The notes below the pieces were generated by a model. The model ran no database searches. It was not told the origin of the DNA and worked only from the letters and a program-made list of their open reading frames with translations. Shown here in pieces: positions 23,397 through 36,080 of a DNA stretch of 64,000 nt. Source of the stretch: Prillingera fragicola (taxonomy: Eukaryota; Basidiomycota; Tremellomycetes; Trichosporonales; Trichosporonaceae); assembly GCA_002335605.1 (NCBI GenBank), contig BEDY01000005.1, positions 992,001-1,056,000 of the forward strand. The letters run 5' to 3'. The position numbers and the translations under genes are program-made. How positions within the stretch are numbered: the first letter of the stretch is position 1; the number at the start of each line of letters is the position of its first letter.

Positions 23397-23921
23397 ACCT
23401 CCATTGTGCGAACGACCCCCCTCCCCACCTCCCTCCCTTCCCTCCCCTTTATTGTACATGTCAAACGCGTGTCCCGTGTGTGGGACACCAGAGTGCGAGC
23501 GCGGAGAGCAGAGGATGATGGACCGTGCGCACCACCTACACAATGGCGCACTGACAGGGCGTGTACGCATCGTACACGCGCCTGGATGTTGAGCTTGGGG
23601 TAGTGGTTGTCGGGTTCTTGGTTGCGTGGTCTGGGCCATGGCCACGCCGCACACCGCCATTACCCATCATCCCCACGTCCGCCTTCTTTCTTCTCTGCAC
23701 TCTTCTCGTTGCTCCTTTTGCTTCACATCCTCTCTTCCCACTGCTTTGTTATCTAGGCGTCTTGTCCCCCCGCCACTATTCATCCACCCAAAATCACTAT
23801 CCCATCATCCCCACCCTTAAAATCAATTCCCACCACTACCCCATCCAACCATCCGTCCATTGCAATGGTCGTTCGCACACAACTGGCACCACTGGACTTT
23901 ATGCTGACGCGCTCTTTTCAG
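23397..23921 (+). other. Candidate 5' UTR intron of the cyclin gene
   Basis: A GTGAGC donor follows CCAAG at 23396. A GCTGAC branch followed by a pyrimidine-rich TCTTTTCAG acceptor ends at 23921. Removing it would shorten the leader and bring the ATG at 23976 within 55 nt of the junction. Confidence 0.45.
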
Positions 23922-23975
23922 TTCGCCTCACGTCGCCCTATCCCTCCTATCCTCCCCCCTCGACCTATAGTCACC

Positions 23976-25045
23976 ATGTCTTCGTCGACCTCTGTCCCGG
24001 CCTCGCGCCCTAATCCCCCTTCCCCCTCGTCGTCGCGCAAGGCTGCCAAGTCTTCAGCATCAGCGTCGGCCCCCTCCTCGCGCCCATCCCAGCGTCCTCA
24101 TGACCCCTTCTACGGACACGAGGAGACCTCGGTGCTCTGCGCTCGCTTCGTGAGTCATCCGGCATTCGTACAAAGCCTCTTACTAACCACTGTTCCTAGA
24201 TCACCTCCCTCTTCCAGTGCCCCAACCTTCCCACTGCCACCCACCCTGGAGCACCGACACCAACCCTTGCGCACTTTGTTGCCTACGCTCTCCACCGCAC
24301 TCGCCTCCCCCCAGTCGTCACCTTTGCCGCACTCCTCTTGTTGCAGCGCTTGAAGACTCGCTTCCCCGCCGCCCGCGGATCGTCGGGACACCGCCTCTTC
24401 ATCTCTGCCTTCATGATCGCCTCGAAGGTCATCTGCGACGACACCTACAGCAACCAGTCATGGTGCATCGTCGGCCAGAAGATGTTCGCTCTGAAGGAGA
24501 TCAACCAGATGGAGCGTGAGATGTGTGGCTACCTCGAGTGGAACCTCAACGTCGCTGGCGATGAGGTCGCCGAGTTTGAGGCTACTGTTCGCGCCGACCA
24601 CGGTCCCCGCGCCGTCGCCCGGGCCTCGAGCGGTACCCCATCCGAGGCATCATTGCCGTCGCTCTCGAGCTCGATCTCCACCACCGGCGCCAACCACTCG
24701 TACCCCACTCCCGAGGCTACCCCAGACGCTTCATCGCGCCCGATCCGCCCTGTGCCCGCACCATACAAGCAGCGGACACCAGCGGCATTTCCTGCGTCAC
24801 CAGACTCGCTCCGCAACGCCTATCTCCAGACGTCCCACCTCTCTCCCCAGCCACCAGCGCTAGCTTCGGCATCGTCGTCGCTCGCTTCATCACCAGCATC
24901 CGAGGACTGCAAGACTCCCAGTCCCATTGCCATGGCTCCCAAAGGCAAGCGAACAATGTCTCGCTCCGCCTCTGGCAAACCCGTCGACCTCAGCAGCTTT
25001 GTGCACACACGGCATCAACAGCCACTGTCAGTCGGCGGTTGGTAG
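23976..25045 (+). CDS. PHO85-type (Pcl1/2-like) cyclin
   Basis: Two exons, 23976-24149 and 24200-25045, with a 50-nt phase-0 intron (GTGAGT, CTAAC branch), giving 339 aa. A Ser/Pro-rich N-terminus leads into a cyclin box that spans the junction. Recognisable elements are LPPVVTFAALLLLQRLKTRF, GHRLFISAFMIASKVICDD, and the segment with WCIVGQKMFALKEINQMERE and LEWNLNV. This is the pattern of Pcl-family cyclins, which activate the Pho85 kinase in cell-cycle entry, morphogenesis and nutrient signalling. The C-terminal 150 residues are Ser/Pro-rich and disordered, probably a phosphorylation and degradation region. An in-frame upstream ATG at 23865 would add residues of poor quality, so the later ATG was chosen. 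Confidence 0.88.
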
Positions 25046-26459
25046 AGAGTAATCCGGTAATAGAGTGCATCATTGATCAATACCATTGATCACACCATCC
25101 CCTTGTATAGTTGTACACACAGCAACCCTCATCTTGTTCATCATCTCACATCTCTTGCATCGATCCATAGGAGCCTTTAGGCTAATAGGTAGCCCATCAT
25201 GACACTGTTTACGATACAGCTCAACTACTTTTTTCCTCGCTGCAGTGTCCCCACCGTTTGCACCAAATTGACCTTGCTTTCCCATTCGCATTGGCATTCG
25301 CACTGACTCGCTCCAACCTACGTGGAGAGAAGGGCCTCTTTGCTCTCGCACGCCAAAGATTGGCCCGAGTGTTGGGACAACCCCTGCAAGAGCAGAGCAG
25401 CGCCGGGTGAACGGGTGTCGCGCCATGGCACTGCGCCACGGCCCACCACGCCCGCCTTGCTTGGCTGGGTGCAGACTGGGTGTGGGTCCGCATTCGCACT
25501 CGAGTCCCCAAAACAATTTCTCCGCCGCCGCCGCCGCCCACTACGTATGCCTCTTTGGATTTCCTCTGCTGCTGCCCCTGTGGCCTTGGGTCCTGCGCCG
25601 CCCGCCCAGTTTTCCCGATTTACGCCGCACTTGATAGGCAGAAGCCGGGCCGCATGCACCGCACCGCTTGCATGCAATGGCTGCTAGTCATCATGCATTG
25701 CACCTCGGCCACGGACCGGTGCGAAATCCAAACATCACAGCGATGTGCACGCCCGAGAGAACAGAGTCAGCCCTCTACAGATCTACAGATCCTTGACACT
25801 TGTCGGGCCGGTGTCGGGCCACAGTTGACATGGGTAGCTGGGGACGCTTTTAGCAGGAACGTGCATGATATTTGCAAGCAGTTGGCATGCACGAGACCAC
25901 AGATCCACAAGCAGCACGGCCGAGTTTGCGCTCTGTGTCAAGAGGTGGCGCGCCACCTTGTTAGCTTTGACAAGTACATCGCTCACTCTTGCTCCCACGG
26001 CGTTACAGCGGCGGCCTTCGGGCCGCAAACACACTTGGCACGCGGTATGTGTGGTGCAAGGCGGTTGGGCATGGGCCTGTGCCGGGTTGTCACTGAGGTG
26101 CCTCAATGGCGGAAGATCCGTGCAGAAGCAGAAGGTCGTTCGAGTGGAACCCCTGATGTCATTGGGGCTCTGTTGACGTGTGTGGGTGGGTGGGGGAAGG
26201 TGGTTGCGCGTGCTTCTGCTTCGCCACTCGCTCGCACGAGACCTGCATTGACTGTTTCGGCACGGCGCTCATGCGTCGACGCTTGGGGTTCTGCAGTAGT
26301 GCATGCACCCCGAGGAATTGTGGAGCTGAGGAATCCTTTGTTCGCGTCTGCCTCGCTTCGGAGGCGCGCACCGGAGCTCTAAACGTGTACACCTATACTA
26401 GGCCAGATCTGGCCATGGCTGCCGAACTCGGCTACCTCGTTGTTAGCGCGCGGTTTGAT

Positions 26460-26501
26460 GATCCATTGATCCATTGATCCGGATCCAGCGATCCAGTGAT
26501 C
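26460..26501. repeat. GATC-dense short repeat cluster
   Basis: Six GATC tetranucleotides in 42 nt, as overlapping GATCCATT-like units (26460, 26468, 26476, 26482, 26490, 26498). Confidence 0.7.
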
Positions 26502-27616
26502 GGTGACGCAACACCCCAACCAGCCATGGGCGACTCGTGGACACAATTGTATGACACCATGGGAGTGCGTGCCGGATCCCCGTGAAGCAGCGCGCATGCG
26601 GTAGCTCAGCAACACACGCCGGCAGTCGACGGCCATGCGTCACGCCTTCCCACACTATTCTTTGCAAGCGTTCTGGAGAACAGTGCACGAGACTGCCTCT
26701 TCACCTGCCGCTGACTCGTGTGGCCCCGTGGGAAGCGGAGCCTGCCGCATGCCTCAACACTTTGCAAACAACGTCAATAGCCGGGCAATCGTTTGATGGT
26801 GAGGTATGTTAACTCGGGGAGGGCACTGCTTACCCGTCATCATGTGGCCATACTCCTCGGCACACGCTCCAATGTTTACAACACCGTGCATTTAATAAAC
26901 ATCCAGTGCTGGGTCTGGGCCACAGTGAACGCTCCCCGCGTTGCTAGAACTGGGGTTTGGGTTAATTGAAATGCATATGCATGTCAGCTGCTGATCTCTA
27001 CCGCGGCACCAGGCCCAAGATCCCGCAGATCCTTCTTTGCCCCGGACAGTGTGTGAATCGATGATGCGTGGGAGTCGCCAAAGTGGAGTACGCCGCGAAG
27101 TGCGCCAGCGCTTCAGACGTGACTCCACCTAGCCTGTCAGCTGCTAATGAGGACCGCGCCTTTGGGCATGTGCTCGTTTTGTGTTCCCATCCGGTCCACT
27201 CGTCGGTTAGATAGGACATGGCATGCACCCTGTGCGGCGACGCCCGCCGCCGGCATGCAAGAATGGCTTGCCACAACATCCACAACAACAATGACGTGAG
27301 AGTGTGGGAGCCAAAAGGCTCCTCCATATGCCGCCATCTGCCTGCATGTGCTCCCAACCTCTTTGTTGTTGTCGTTTGTCTACTTCCCGTGGGTCTGCAC
27401 CCGCGCAGAGGTGGGAGTGTAGCGCCCGTGCCTACGTGTCACTCGATGTGCCTTCATTCATTCACCCAAGCCAAGAGCATGCCATGCATAGAACAACAAC
27501 AAGTGTCACTGCCCCACCTCAATTCGTGTACCCCCACTTTACCACGTGACGCCGATCTGTTCCAGCACATCGCCACCTCGGCGCGGCTGCTCTTGTGATC
27601 TACCTTGTTGACAAGA

Positions 27617-27646
27617 TCCACTTGTGCCCCCTCCACTTGTGCCCCC
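27617..27646. repeat. 15-nt direct repeat, two copies
   Basis: TCCACTTGTGCCCCC occurs twice head to tail, 26 nt upstream of the E2-like start codon. Confidence 0.75.
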
Positions 27647-27671
27647 CAAGCACTCAATCAGCCACGTCATA

Positions 27672-28932
27672 ATGTTTACCCGCTCTCCCGCCCACGTTCC
27701 AGAACATGCGCAACAGCATGCAGTGCATCCTGCCCCATCAGACCTTTCCCCGCTGCTCGCAGCAGAGGTCGCAATCGAGTTGTGCGTTTGGAACTGGAAG
27801 CCACAGTGCTTCCCACGGTTATCGCGCTTACCGTTCACAGCCAGAGCTTGCGTGCTCCTGGAAACTGCCCAGCGGGCATGTATCTAGTCCCCGCCCCGGA
27901 GACCCTGCTGCGGTGGGCTGGGGTATTCTTTGTGCATCGAGGTAGGTCGGCGGTGATTTTGGAAACCTCGAATTCTCGGAGGGTTCGTCAAGAGGTGGGC
28001 AGCCGTCCCTACTACTCGGCTCCGTCCCTCGATGGCGTGTCGGCGAACCCACATGGGTCGTTTGTCGCGATTCATGTTTGTGCACGCGCGCTTAGAAGAC
28101 CGCGCTCCTCCTCACTGCGGCAAGTGCGACACGGGGCTGCTCCCACCCCCTTGCTCTGCACTGTGGTGATCGCGCTCACACACACACAGGTCCCTATGCA
28201 GGCTCTGTCCTGCGATTTTCGCTCACGTTCCCCGTCACGTTTCCGCGCAACCGCCCCTCAATACACTTTGACAGTGATGTTTTCCACCGTAAGTTGAGCG
28301 AGTGGCATGCGAGCGCGGTCGTGTGGCACTCCGTGTTGCAGACTCGTTACTTGGGGTAACAGGGTCACCAAGCCGCTGTGAGCGGTACTGGTATGCCTGC
28401 TCTACCGAAGCTTATGCGGCCCATTTTGGTTATCGTGACGCGTACCGCCGGTGCATCGGGCCGGCACACGAGTTCTTGCCCACCATGTCTATCAATTGTC
28501 CCCTGACACGCTGCCACAGCTCTGGTGGATCCCAAGACGCGCGAGTGGCACCCCCGTGGACGTCTCACCCATTGGCAGCCACGCGTCGACCATGTCGCGC
28601 ACCTTCTGCATGCGCTCAAAGCGAGTTTCAAAACGGCGGCGCTCGACGCCGTTACAGAGGCGGAGGCGGTGAATCGCCAAGTGTGGTCCATGTACAAACA
28701 CTCGCCACAGACCTTTTTGTCTCTCACTGCGCAGCGGGCACGCCACTCTAGTACGCGCCAGGTGCTATATGACGAGCCAGAGCGTGTACCAGGTGCCGCG
28801 CCTTCCTCGCCAATGTCACCTGCTGTGCCTCGCACCGATCGTCCAGATCATCTGGTCCGGTTTACGGAGCTCGATGACGCCGCAGTTCAGCGCCTATGGG
28901 CGGATCTGCGTCGCAGCCTCGGTGAGAGATGA
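27672..28932 (+). CDS. AKTIP/FTS-like ubiquitin-conjugating enzyme variant (inactive E2)
   Basis: Four exons: 27672-27781, 27841-27941, 28190-28288 and 28520-28932. Introns are 59, 248 and 231 nt with donors GTGCGT, GTAGGT and GTAAGT, and the phases (2,1,1) all agree, giving 240 aa. The spliced product has an E2 fold signature in order: GMYLVPAPETLLRW, FFVHRGPYAGSVLRFSLTFP, FPRNRPSIHF, SDVFHPLVDPKT, then HWQPRVDHVAHLLHALKASF. This is the fungal AKTIP/FTS type of UEV protein. No cysteine follows the HPL motif where the catalytic residue of an active E2 would lie, so it is predicted to be non-catalytic. Animal FTS works with Hook proteins in dynein-linked vesicle transport; a similar role is inference. 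The C-terminus could continue through another intron at GTGAGA (28922). Confidence 0.75.
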
Positions 28933-31920
28933 GTGCCTCTGCTTCTCTGTGGGGGCCAGCGTTAACGTTGGCTCCGACGGGGTGGCGTATTGGAGCTTGG
29001 TGATGTGTACTTGGGGGGATTGTAACTTGTGGCTAAGCGAGGTGTTGTTTCAGCCAGGTGGAGATGTGGCGGGTTTGTTCATTGTGCTTCGTGGTATCTA
29101 GATCAGTGGCGGTTACAGAACAGGCTGATGAAAGTAAAGGCTTGTCTGGGCTATCCAGGTAATTGTGTATGCATGTAATATTGCGGTGATCCGATGCGTT
29201 GGATGGTGGGAGCGCTTTAGGTCTGTTTGAGGCATGTCACTTGTCGCTTGCTAGTGTCACTTGCTTCGGAGCAGGGCATACTTTCTTCCTCTGCTCACAT
29301 AGGCAATGGAGCATCATTAATAGCGCTGGCGTCGGTCTATGGTGACACAGAGGTACATGCAGTTGTATTCACAGGCCAAGGGAGCCGCATGCATGCTCAA
29401 TTGGGAGATGAGTCAGTTACAGAAAAGAGGCGTTAATGGCACCCAGGCTGTGATGCCCTCAGCCTCCGATGAGATCAGCGTGGCACCCGCCTTCTCACAC
29501 AGTGTGGTGGCACCGAGCGTATTGCCACCCGGCGGGCATATCGATTGTCTTCCCAGCAGTAGAGTGCCTCTCACGCTAAACTTGTAATCCACGGCGAGAC
29601 GTGGCATCGCTATCATACATCCACTGGTAGCGCCACCGCACAAACCTCCATCAACCGGTACATAAAAATCGGACCGGTGACGTGCTGCCTTGTCGTGCGT
29701 GACAACTTGTTCGACAAGGTCAGCTCAGACCGTGGTGTTTCCCACGCATGGATTGTCTCATGCCTTCCGGTACAGCTCCGTGACAGCCCAGCAGAGGCAC
29801 CGAATTCATAGTGGCATGGGATCGGTTGGCAGACCGCCAAGATTCCTCACCGACGCTTCCAACTCTGCCTTTCTATTGCCGCGAGATCGATGTCAACTCT
29901 ACTGTCTCACAGCACCACAAGCCCAGTAACGCAGGTCCGAAACCGCTGCATCGATCTATGATGCCAAACCACGGCCCCTCCCAATGCCCGCTCTATCCGC
30001 ATAGCAGGCACTCGTGGCAAACACGATGCTAACCCAGATCTGCAACACGAATATGCCTAGCGCGTCGGTGCTGCTATGCGCTCGGGATGAGGACATGAGA
30101 ACATGTACCTAACGATTCTCATCTGGCCCTCGCGGGCCGAGCTGCCGCCGAAACGTAGGGCTGAATTCTGGCGCCACGATCGGTAGCGCTGTTCTCACCG
30201 GGTTGTCGGAGGAGGTCCTGTGCAAGGCTCGTCACGGATCCCCCCTTACCTCCCAACATTGCTGTGGAACTGATTTGACTGCATCTGCGCGATGACTAGA
30301 TCCATGCCAGTTGGTTAGCTCCACAATTATTAGGGGCTGGCAACTCCGAGGCCTTGGCATTGCTATCAAACAACGGATATCGCGAACTCCGACGGTTTGG
30401 TCTCTTGGCCTTGGTAAGCGATCAGCTGTGCAACGTCCATGTGTTCCTCCAAATTGGTTTGTGGTGTTTGCTGTCACCGCTGGCGTGTAATGTGCTTGCG
30501 TACTGAAGGTGACCTGCGATGTATCATCTGTGGGAAGGCAAGCTTCCAAGCCTGCCAAGGTGCGGCAAAGGGGCGGAGAATCCTCGCTGCGCGCAGGCAC
30601 GGTTTCCTCATCTGCGACTGCTGAACCAGGGACGGATCTTGCATCCAAAATCTTGGCACACTGCCAGCATCCACCCGTCGCGCATGTCGCCATGCTGTCC
30701 AAACCCACACACCATCGTCTTCTAGCATCTTGTACGAGCATACTCTACCCGCCCGAGGTACGATACTCCGAGGGCGGAGAATGGCAATCGCCCCTTGTTG
30801 GCGCGAAACGATAACCGCACGCCGCAACTTGCACCCCCGTAATAGCACTCTAAGGATCTAAGGGTCACTGTTGCTCTCTGTAATCCATGATGACCAGTCA
30901 GTCACCCCGCCTAACGGGCACGCCGGGCTTATAGCACTGACAGACGCGCGGGTTCTCCCGAACCACTTTTTCCCACAAAAGCGAGGCCATGTTCACCAAC
31001 AACGGCAGGGTGTAGGCTTTGAGAAGGGTGTCAGGGATTCAAGCTTAACTCACCCTGGCAAACTTTGGTTCTCACCTAACCAACCCGCGTTTCGCGGGGG
31101 GTCGTACACCGACCACAGGCTACAGCGTGGGCCGTCCACGTCGTCTTGTTCGCTACCTACGCGCTTGCAACATCCATAGGAGGCTCTAGCCATGCATGCG
31201 CGATCTCTTCCCACGCTGACCTGAACGGAGCACGCGTCCTCGGGCCATGATCAAGTAATCATTGCCGGGAAACGGGGACGTGTATTCTATGACAGCAACC
31301 GAACAACCATGCTTGAACACATGGCTGCACACATGCACACTGCTCGGCGGCCGAGGGAAGCCTGTGCATTACAATAGTGCGAACTGTCATCAGCCGCACT
31401 ACTCTACCGAGCCAAAGTCGTTGGCAGTCTGCTTTCGGAGACTCGGAGCCCTCATGTCGTACTGCTAGGCACGTTCGGCGCCGATTCTTCGGCCGTCCAC
31501 GTGCGCGGCACGAATCTCCGGCATTGGAATGGCAATGAGACAAAGTCAGCCGCCGCCATCAGTGTAAGTGGCTGCAAGCTGCAAGTTGTTTGCTGCTACC
31601 GATCGGTATTGCTCATTTTCTCTGGGCACGGAAGACGGAAGTGACACTTCGCAACATACTCTCCAACGCCATCGGAGCGCCGAGGTCCGAAAGCGGTCCC
31701 AGCTGTTCGGTCATGGCCGGCATCCGGGATGGGGTTCGCTCAGTGTCGAGCCGAGTGTCAGTCAGGTTGATCTTCTTAGCCGGTAACCTGCCGCCACCAT
31801 TTGTGAGCCGAGACACTAGACACGGAATATGGCCTTGCACATCATCGGACCGGCTTCCGGAGCCTGACTGATCGTACCGGACGAGAGCCACGGATGGGCC
31901 GTCGTGCGAGCGATGGCGAG

Positions 31921-31962
31921 CTCGCCCACCTCATGGCGTTGCTCGCCCACTTCATGGCGTTG
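31921..31962. repeat. 21-nt tandem duplication
   Basis: CTCGCCCACCTCATGGCGTTG is repeated immediately with one substitution (31921-31941 and 31942-31962). Confidence 0.85.
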
Positions 31963-33015
31963 CGTGTATGCATCTGGCGGCTTTCGGCGAGCTCCCCGAG
32001 GACCCCCCTGTGTAAGGTATGGACGTGCGGTGAACGGTATACTAGAGACAAGAGTGTGGCACATGGGTTGTAACACCTGCCCAAAGCATGTGGGACATGC
32101 AGGGACACGTCCAGATGCATGGAGGAGTTGCGGTATTCCGCGCACAGGACACAAGCGCAGCGATCTTCAGTACCTCTCGCACTAACTATTACATGCCGCG
32201 TGATACACGCCGGCCAACTTGCCGCGATCTGACAAAGGATTCTCACCGATGCGCTGTCACAGTTGTAGGGCAACCGCACATGGCCGAGACGCGCCTGGCT
32301 TGCAAACGCCACCATTACGGGTGTGCCACATTCCTGAACACTGGCATAGCCGGCAAGGGTTCTCTCCTCAGAATTCCAGGCTATTGTCCAAAGGATGCAT
32401 GCGCGACGGACATGCGCGTATACCACGTCAGCTACGTCAGACAAGCGTCAGATCCAGTTCGCACACGTAGTCCCATTGTTTGTTGCGTTGCTGTCTTTAG
32501 TCAAAGCAACACGCTCTCCAGGCCCTTGACGTGGCATGAAACCTCCACTTGGCGTTGTGCCATCGGTCGTGGCCAGTGGGGGTGAACCCATGGCGCACCG
32601 CATCCTGCCCAACCCTGTGAAAGCCTCGCAACTCCCACGAAGCCTGGCAGCTCCCACGAAGGCAGGAATTCCAGGATACCCCGGATGCTATCCTTTCCTG
32701 CAAACAGGAATCTCAGAACACATTGCGCGTCTGCATCTTTCTGTAGCACGACGCATTCCTGATAGAGAACAACCGAAATCTAGGATACTTGGCACCCTGC
32801 CATACAGAGGGAGAGCCTCAGGATCTGCAGACTTCTGCCTAAAATGTAGAACCAAGAAAATCTTGGGGATCTTGAAGATCTTGGAACCAGGGAGCGATGA
32901 TGGAGCGTGTGAATACAGTGGCGTGCTGTTTGCTACAGCCATTACCCCCGGCGGCGCGGCGCGGGATCCCGTTGTGCCACTCTGTAACATTGATACAGAT
33001 GCCGCAACGGCACGC

Positions 33016-33057
33016 GCAGCCGCCCGGAATGTGTACGCAGCCGCCCGGAATGTGTAC
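33016..33057. repeat. 21-nt tandem duplication
   Basis: Two identical adjacent copies of a 21-nt unit that begins GCAGCCGCCCGG (33016-33036 and 33037-33057). Confidence 0.85.
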
Positions 33058-36000
33058 GCGACTGGGCGGCACACGAGGCCACCAATGCCGCCGGAAGGCC
33101 AAGTTGACGTGGCACGGAAATGCCAACAGTCAGCGAAGCGCCGACGGCGGCAAGCTGTTGCTCCCCAATGTGGCGAAGCCCAAGGGTCACTTGGAATCGA
33201 ATAGCACATTGCGTGAGCTCTGTGAGTGCGTGAGAGTGGCAATGTGGAGCCCTCGGCATGTCACGGCGGGAGGCGGCCGTGTGGGTAGCCAGCACTCTTT
33301 GGTTAGGGTGATCTTCGTAAAGAGTAGTTGACGCGTTGGGCTCCAGTATTGAGGGTCAGCCTTCTGAGTGTGCTAATTGTTCCTCTCTGGGCAATGCTTG
33401 GAGGCTCTTGGTCGATGTGGCGAGACGGCGGCGTATGCCAATGCCGTGAAGCGATCAGGCTGCATCCGCCACAAACAACCAACTGCGCGCGTCCTTGTGT
33501 GCTTGTTTAGTCATGCCGAGGCACATGCTGTCCCCTCCACTACTCCACCGAAGTCAAATTGCGAAGCACGTCGCTAACAGACAAGGATCGCTCGTGCGCT
33601 GACTTTCCCCGCCATGACTCGATCCCACAGATGCTTTCTCCGAAGAGATGTTCGGTGTTACTCTTGCTTCTGCTTCTCAGTCTGCCACACAAGGACACAT
33701 CTGAATCCACAAATGGCGCTTTGCCCCGCGATTCAACCGAGCCAACTTCTCGGTCTCGGTGTTTCCTATGCATGAGAGACACCGCCACACTGCCACGCAC
33801 GCCATGAACCTCAATGAATGGATGTGTGAGCACGCAACATCGCTTACAGCAGTCATACTCCGTTGCGACCGCACCGAGTTGCTCACGGTTGCTCTCTACC
33901 TAAGAGCTCACCGAGGCCATGACCGAGAAAGGCCGAAAACAACTACTCGGGTTTGGGCGATGGCGGGGTATTCGGCCCGACCTCGGAGACAGCCCGGTCC
34001 CGCGCCATTGACAGAGCTTGGAGTGTTTCCTTTCGCACAGTTTGGACCAGCAATAACACCCTGGAGAAAGTAGTCGTTGGTCGGAGGCACAGCACCGGAC
34101 AAAGGAAGGCACGGCCACCCAGTTGCGGCCTCGGAGCACTCGCGCTGTGCTTGGCCTGTTGGCTGAGGCATTACAAGTTGGGTGTGCGCTCGGGGACGCC
34201 CCCCAAGGTTTGGTTCATGGCCTGATGGTTCAGTGTACGGGTCGTCGTTCAGCCATTGGTGGCGTGCTAAGATGCTGTGAGTGTGGGGTAGTGCGCACTC
34301 TGACACGCCGTACCCCCCCGGGTGTGTCGGGGCATTGAGGAACACTCCCAATATGAACGTGTCACCAATTGATTGCCAGAGTCCGCAGTCCGAATGGCCG
34401 ATGTTGGCTGGCGACACTGTAACTGGTCGCGCCTCTGCAATCAACATGCTTTGCAGCAACCAACGGAAGACACACAACTTAAGGGGTGGCGGAGCGGGAG
34501 GGCGTTTTGCTCTGCCGTACGAAATTGTGAATTAGGAGGGGCAGTTTTGGCTCCCGGTGCATCGACCTTGAGAGTGTGTGAGCGCGGTCGATTCGGAGGA
34601 GTGATTGTCTTCTGGGGATGTTCCTCGGTTCAACTAGAGCTTGATTGGCTGCAACAATGGAAACCTCTCAGCTGTTAGAATAAACACTAGTTCATGGCGT
34701 CGTGATTGAGCAAAGGAAGCAAGCCTGAGGCCTGAGGGTCTGGCGTCGTTGACCGTAGCACAGCATGCCAGCTACAGAGCCACGTCCGCAACTACCCCAG
34801 AATCAAGTGGCCGTGCAGAGTGGCACACGACTGACTTTATAAAAAAACTTTAGTACGACGTCTTCCAGCCGGCGGCAACGCTTCTGGCTGCTAAAGTGGC
34901 TAAACAAGTCACCAACGAGATGTCACCGTCTATCACGTAACATGAAGTGCAACTAAGCGCGATTCCCGTTTGATCCCAAGATTCCCGTTCGTCTCGTCTC
35001 GACAAGATAGACTAGCACACTATTGCATCTGATTGGAGCGAGCTACCAACCCTGGCACCCAAACAAACGTACGTTGCTGCTATGCGACCGTGTGACTCTC
35101 ACCGATAAGGTCCTCCGCTGATCACCCTAATGCGCCCACGCTAAGGGACTCTGTCGTGCCTGTCAATCCGTCGATCAGCCCTGGTGCCATAACCACGCGT
35201 GGTACACTGCTCTCAGTTTCCCTCTTCGGGTCCCAGCGCTTGATCGGCTGGCCCGACCCAAAACTCTATGTGGTCTGCATCAACAACGGCGACCAGTCAC
35301 ATTCAACACGCCGTCGCGAAATTGCCGCTCGCGGGCGGCAAGTCGCCGGGATCACCGGATGGTCACCGTCTCCTCACCGCCAGTCATGATCGTGGGTGAG
35401 CGCGGCGACTCCGAGTCCGCCAAGCAGGTCCTCGGCAGGGTCGCAAGGTTTAACATTGACGACTCCCATTGCGACCAAAAGCTGGGTCAAGGTTCCGAGG
35501 AAACACCATGGTTAGTGGCAGAGGTTCCGGGGAACCCCCCATAGGGAGTCCCACTCCTTACTGCCCACCTGCTGTTCCCCACAGGCGACATGCATCCCAA
35601 TCACCATTCTGTGTCTCCGCCGAACGCGTTTGTCGTCTTCTGTGGGCTTACGTGCATCCATGTTCCTCGTGTGTGTGAAGCATGAGAATTCGTGTTTCGG
35701 CTTTGCTCATCCCGCAACGCCCACTTCCTGAAGATGTCCTGGATTCTTACGACTGGTACCGGTCATACGACCCTTGACGGTGTTGACACTTGTGGGGGTG
35801 CCGCCACCGTCAGCATCGAGGGCTGCGCGCTGCCATTGCGCGTCCCCGGAGCGGGTCCGAGGGCGTTTGACGCTACTGGTCCTCCGCCGAAGGCTGGTTT
35901 CGGTCAGCCTCGGTCGATGCGGGAGGAGGTTTCGAGGAGTCGTGAATGGGAGGACCACGGGGAGCGTTGCTGCGGGCAAGGCTGGCGATTCAACTGCCGG

Positions 36001-36080
36001 CGGTTCACTTATTGGCGGCTCAACTGCCGGCGGCTTGGGTTTGGAGGTGAAGGAACGAATGGGGAGCAATGCATCGATAG

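Larger units (their letters stand above)
20821..23975. other. Divergent intergenic region and long leader of the cyclin gene
   Basis: About 3.1 kb separating two divergently transcribed genes. It contains an AGC microsatellite, a CTTTAAAAGG element and, from about 22850, a strongly C/T-rich leader typical of fungal 5' UTRs. I found no protein-coding exon with conserved features. Confidence 0.5.
25046..27671. other. Gene-poor region left of the hidden E2-like gene
   Basis: About 2.6 kb without a supported gene. The 300-residue open frame at 25480-26382 has random-looking composition and no motif. The stretch is rich in GCATGC palindromes and holds a GATC cluster at 26460-26501. Confidence 0.5.

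Noticed and set aside
25480..26382. 300-residue open frame on the plus strand
   Set aside because: Composition is random (high Cys, Arg, His, Ser), there is no domain or repeat, and long chance frames are expected in GC-rich DNA.
28302..28751. 150-residue plus-strand frame
   Set aside because: It overlaps intron 3 and exon 4 of the E2-like gene in another frame; the spliced model explains the sequence better.
30439..30624. Cys-rich plus-strand frame resembling a zinc finger
   Set aside because: The cysteine spacing fits no known finger, and no flanking exon or promoter was found.
35156..35544. Two adjacent protein-like frames that might be exons of a decayed gene
   Set aside because: No splice pair with correct phase and no recognisable family; left as part of the desert.
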